In this document: piece by piece, positions 34,773 through 38,858 of the stretch | How positions within the stretch are numbered: position 1 is the stretch's first letter | Layout: each line of letters opens with the position of its first letter | NCBI GenBank assembly: GCA_024683975.1 | Contig: JAIKXR010000004.1 | Coordinates: forward strand, 1-38,858 | DNA length: 38,858 bases | Reading direction: 5' to 3' | Source of the DNA: Paludibacteraceae bacterium | Lineage (GTDB): Bacteria; Bacteroidota; Bacteroidia; Bacteroidales; Paludibacteraceae | Made by a program: the position numbers and the translations under genes | The notes under the pieces: model-generated | Told to the model about the DNA's origin: nothing | The model's database searches: none | What the model saw: only the letters and a program-made list of their open reading frames with translations

Positions 34773-35315
34773 TCAGTAGTTCTCTGCAAGCAGCTGGAAA
34801 TAGGCGCGTTCGTGGTGGCAAACGGGACACTCTTCGGGAGCGGCTTTGCCTACAACGATGTGTCCGCAGTTGCTGCACTGCCAGATGCAGTCACCCTCAC
34901 GCGAGAAGACAATCCTGTCCTCGATGTTCTTCAGCAGGCGGCGGTAACGCTCCTCGTGGTGTTTCTCGATGGCACCCACCTGCTCGAACTTCTCCGCAAT
35001 CTCGTCAAAGCCCTCCTCACGCGCCTCGCGTGCCATACGGGCGTACATGTCGGTCCATTCGGCGTTCTCGCCTGCCGCCGCGTCCGCAAGGTTGGCTTCC
35101 GTGCCGCTCACCTTGCCGCCGTTGAGGTACTTGTACCATATCTCGGCGTGCTCCTTCTCGTTTGCTGCTGTCTCTTCGAAAATCTTGCTGATCTGCACAT
35201 AACCGTCCTTCTTGGCTTTGGAAGCGAAGAAAGTGTACTTGTTGCGTGCCATGCTCTCGCCGGAAAAAGCCTCCATGAGGTTCTGCTCGGTCTTTGTTCC
35301 TTTCAGGTCTTTCAT
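34773..35315 (-). CDS. rbr: Rubrerythrin
   Basis: [36 protein letters not shown]...C-terminal [22 protein letters not shown] rubredoxin motif. Start 35315 preferred. Confidence 0.95.
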   Translation of the reverse strand: MKDLKGTKTEQNLMEAFSGESMARNKYTFFASKAKKDGYVQISKIFEETAANEKEHAEIWYKYLNGGKVSGTEANLADAAAGENAEWTDMYARMAREAREEGFDEIAEKFEQVGAIEKHHEERYRRLLKNIEDRIVFSREGDCIWQCSNCGHIVVGKAAPEECPVCHHERAYFQLLAENY

Positions 35316-35350
35316 AAGAAATTGAATTAAAATGGTTGAACATCCGCCTG

Positions 35351-35380
35351 CAAAGATAAGCGTTGATTTGCAATCTGACA
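35351..35380 (-). promoter_or_regulatory. Candidate rubrerythrin promoter
   Basis: Minus strand TTG-N20-TATCTTTG. Confidence 0.55.
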
Positions 35381-35590
35381 ACATAAGATGCAAAAAAGAT
35401 ATTCTGTTGAAGCAGTCTCCGTTATACAACAAGTATGAAGTTCTTTTAGCCCATTGTGATTAGTACAAAAGTATGTAACCGGCTGAGAATGGTCATTTTA
35501 TATACGTTGAGGGCTGTAATTTTGCGATGTTCACCGGTCGCTATATTGAAAATTTGCAATTAACGGAAAATCAATCGTTTGTAAATTTTA

Positions 35591-35634
35591 GGTTATGCGA
35601 AGGTTATGTGAAGGTTATGTAAAGGTTATGTAAT
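35591..35634 (+). repeat. Four tandem 11-bp repeats GGTTATGYRAW
   Basis: GGTTATGCGAA GGTTATGTGAA GGTTATGTAAA GGTTATGTAAT. Confidence 0.9.
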
Positions 35635-35860
35635 TAGCCGAAAATGAGCCGAAAGTTATGCGGAAGATATAATGTAACAGACGTTTCGAAAAAGGTCATC
35701 AAAAGTTTATATTGTTCTCAATACGCGAAATACACGCCATAATATGTATCAGACAAGAAATACAACTTGCGAAAGTTGATTCATGTAGTAATATTTTTGG
35801 AAACCCGAGATTGCAAAATAAAAAAAAGGAAGTGAATATCAATTGTTTACACTAAAACAC

Positions 35861-35891
35861 TTGTGCATACACGAATATAACGATACTTTTG
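35861..35891 (+). promoter_or_regulatory. Candidate promoter of the right-hand surface-protein gene
   Basis: TTG-N20-TACTTTTG, about 235 nt upstream of the ATG. Confidence 0.6.
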
Positions 35892-36065
35892 CGCGGTTTT
35901 TTTTGAGAAAGATGAATCGAAGAGGAAACTGCTGATGCGAAAGGAGATGAGAACGCGGATGAGAATAACGGGCTTGAAAGGTCAGATTGACCCCCCCTCC
36001 CGATACGGCGTATGCGGCGAATATGCCGCTTACGTAGCAAAAATTAGTATTCGCAGTACCCGCCA

Positions 36066-36103
36066 CGGTGCTTGACTTCGATGTAGCCAAGCACCGCTTT
36101 TTT
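36066..36103 (+). terminator. Terminator/attenuator-like hairpin in the leader of the right-hand surface-protein gene
   Basis: CGGTGCTTG-acttcgatgtagc-CAAGCACCG-c-TTTTTT, ending 22 nt before the ATG. Confidence 0.7.
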
Positions 36104-36125
36104 GTGTTTGATAAAATTGATTACG

Positions 36126-38756
36126 ATGAAAAATATCAGAAAGAACATCTTATTTTTGCTGGCAATAATACTTATGCCGTCCCTTGCTTTCGCGCAAGGC
36201 GAGAAAGGTCTTGCCGGCGGATATGTATCGGACGCGGACGCTATTGTTCCCGCAGGCGCGTACACCACCGTCTCAACGGTCTATAACGGCAAACGCTGGT
36301 ACATAGGCATTGATACGGTGCAGGCGAAACTGGGCAAAGACACACTCCATGCCTACGACAAGCCGTGCTATGCCGCAATGTGGGTGGCAGGCGGACTGTA
36401 CAGTCCGACAGGCACCGTACTCGCGGACAAGAACTACCGCCGCACCGTGAAAAGCCTGTGGATAGAGGAGCGTTGCCGCTCACTGCGTGCCGAAGGGGCG
36501 AACGAGCGTTACTTGGCATTAGGTACGGACAGGGTGACTTACACCCCTGTCGTTCTGACCGACACGGCACACGCCACGATGTGGTTCATCGACAAGGACG
36601 ACACCGAACGGAATAAGTACATACAAGGTTTCCTGTACGACCACAGTGATGCAACAGGCGTGGACATATACCGATACCTTACCTACGACCCGCTGTACGG
36701 CTTTAGCCGCGCTTATGAATCGCGCCCTGCTAACTCACAGCGTCTTTCTGCCTGGGACCGCAAGACCGGCAGCGACGTCGTGATGCACGTGGAGCCGGAG
36801 TCCTACACGTTCGGACTTAACCAGACGCTGGACACCGTCAAGCTGCCTACCCGTGCACAGGCATGGTTCTTCCCTGCTATCGACCGTTTCCGCAGCCGCT
36901 ACGACCAGCGTGACATCCACACCTTTGAGCCGGACACGATAAAAGACCAATCCGTACTCGCTGACCCCGCAGGCGAATACCGTATGCACGCCTACTACGA
37001 GTGGTCAAGTCACCTGCTTCCTAACCCCTCTGACCCTTCGGACTACGATGGTAACTCGTACATGCCATATTGGACTTCTTCGGGCGAATGGAAGGATTCT
37101 ACGTTGTTCCACATAAACTACCGTCAGTTCTACCTGAGCGACGGCTGGTGGCTCGATACGATTTACGCCATCTGTCATTCGCCCTTTGATGCCCCGTCTG
37201 CACGTTTTCTGAAGAAGCCTGCGGACGGCACTGCACCCGCTGAAGGAGACTATACCAACCATAAGGACTGGCTGCACGTGTACATCAACATCAAGGGCGT
37301 TAACTATGTGGACTCGGCATACGTTATCCGCCAAGTGTTCCACAATGCACCATACACCACGTTGGCACTTTCCGCTTCGCCCGAAGACCACCTCTTCCCA
37401 TATACGTATAATGACCAGTTAGCAGACGGCACCGCCATGACCACTTCGGACGTGGAGCATACATTCACCATCGCCGGACGGTATAAGAACGGCAACAAGG
37501 TGATGAACACCTCCGGCACGGTCGTTACCTCATCTGTCGGTGAGGAGCAGATTCTGGATATAGCAGGAACGCCCTGCCACAGAGACACGGTATGGATATT
37601 AGACGGCAACGGGGATATAGTCTTGTACGGAGGCGGCAACCCCACTTACAGCGACATTGTGCTGTATGACACGTTGTTGGTAGAAGCACTCAACCCGGAC
37701 GGCACGCCCTGTACGTGGATTGAGTCTGTTTCGCTGCCCGCACGCAACCAGGTCAAAGTGCGTGTCAATCAATACAACCCCTCGGCATTAGTCAACCGAA
37801 CCGCACAGTTGCGCGTGACGTACCGTTATTGGCGTGTAGGCATACACGCGACAGACGAGCACGTCATCTGGATTACGCAGGAATGGTCTGGCGCGCACGA
37901 ATCCGAGATGTACTCGTTCACGCACAGAGACACGGAAGCAGATGGCCTGCAGGCAACCCACGAGAAGCACATCACGCTGCACGCCATACCCGGAGAGCCT
38001 CTCTCGCTCCCACTGCACTATGACCTCTGGGGCTATTACCGCTGGTTCATCGGGGACGGAGCGGGCAAAGACCGCGACGTGCAGTACAGCAACACATGGC
38101 AGTGGGTCACAGGCTCTACACCGACCAACGCGAACGACGGCGAGTTCATGCTGATTAACCACTCCTCCGAGACCACCTCACGCGGACGCTGGGATGTAAG
38201 AAAGGATGTGAACACGCCCGCCAACCCGCTCTTCGCCTCAGACCACTTCACGCAATGGACGGCAACACACATTCCTGCGGTGGAATACCCGGAAAAGACA
38301 GCGGCGAGCCTGACCAAAAGAGGAAAGGTGGCGTGCGATGTCAGCGAGTATTACGACGTGGAGGCTGATGATGCCATAGGCAGCCAGACGGAGATGACAG
38401 AGCCGGTACTTGGCTACCGCAACGTCTTCGACATACAGCCTGCCAAGACACGCGCAGACGAGATGGCGGTTGTGAAAGGCAACGGCAGTGGAGCCAACTG
38501 GATGGAAGTACACAATGTGGTAGCGCCTGCCTCACGCGAGTTCAAACTGCAACCGAAGTACCCGATTGCCTATATGGGTGCGGAGGAGATTGACGAGGAG
38601 CATCTGCAGTACATCTACTATGCCAACCCGACAGCTGCCAAGATAGGCACACGTGAAGACCTGACCGACGCAGACCTACAGGAGAACCAGTATTACGCCC
38701 GTATCGGAAAGAAGAATGGTTCATCCGACATTTCGAGTGATGCGGCAGTAGTGTAG
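36126..38756 (+). pseudogene. Large secreted surface protein, apparently truncated at its 3' end by an insertion sequence
   Basis: MKNIRKNILFLLAIILMPSLAFAQGEKG signal peptide. ORF ends ...YYARIGKKNGSSDISSDAAVV*, where the last ~13 codons are antisense to a transposase C-terminus. Track start 36102; ATG 36126 preferred. Confidence 0.75.
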
Positions 38757-38858
38757 GGCGTATAGTCTCAGGGTAAAATACTTGTCATCTCTAAAACCAT
38801 ATGCATTGCGCTTCATAACCTTTATCTTATTGTTGATGCCCTCAACCTTTCCCGTTGA
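38718..38858 (-). mobile_element. End of an ISL3-type insertion sequence, partial
   Basis: Minus strand translates STGKVEGINNKIKVMKRNAYGFRDDKYFTLRLYALHYCRITRNVG*; runs off the window. IS edge inferred near GGTTCATCCGACATTTCGAG. Confidence 0.8.
38721..38858 (-). CDS. ISL3-type transposase, C-terminal fragment (N-terminus beyond window)
   Basis: EGINNKIKVMKRNAYGFRD motif near the C-terminus of ISL3 transposases; stop at 38723-38721. Confidence 0.82.
   Translation of the reverse strand, partial: STGKVEGINNKIKVMKRNAYGFRDDKYFTLRLYALHYCRITRNVG

Noticed and set aside
35991-35997. C7 homopolymer as a phase-variation switch for the surface protein
   Set aside because: Short tract in the untranslated leader; no ORF passes through it, so frame switching is not supported. 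Read-level length variation would be needed to reconsider.

Overview
The window looks like a chromosomal segment from a Bacteroidales-type bacterium. This is inferred from repeated -33 TTTG / -7 TAnnTTTG promoters and from families such as DUF4270, Fib_succ_major and a TPR/OmpA-like lipoprotein. A housekeeping core (~11.1-35.3 kb) carries a U32 peptidase, asd, fabF, acpP, DUF4270, a glycogen-synthase-like protein, a gamma carbonic anhydrase, tpiA, a DUF4143 ATPase, prfB, mutL, a TPR lipoprotein, a FAD/Fe-S D-lactate-type dehydrogenase, an orphan gene, bcp, sodB, an esterase, a PIF1-like helicase, an LMW-PTP and rubrerythrin. Two large surface-protein genes flank it. The left one is a minus-strand ORF of at least 3,218 codons (9655 to beyond base 1). 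It is missing from the supplied ORF track, apparently because its stop lies outside the window. It carries four Fib_succ_major-like modules and InlB-type repeats. The right one (36126..) appears to be cut off by an ISL3-type insertion sequence, so its last codons are antisense IS sequence. Other notable items: (i) a 14-nt micro-repeat family (consensus NNNCAACACGMAGT) at four loci, including an array translated inside the dehydrogenase gene and a composite copy on each side of a PIN toxin cassette; (ii) a PIN toxin with an in-frame TGA; (iii) a 19-codon leader ORF plus terminator-like hairpin before an orphan gene; (iv) a candidate rod-shaped sRNA with its own promoter; (v) several operator-like repeats at promoters. 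All calls were made by eye from the sequence. No database search was run, and family names come from recognition of motifs.
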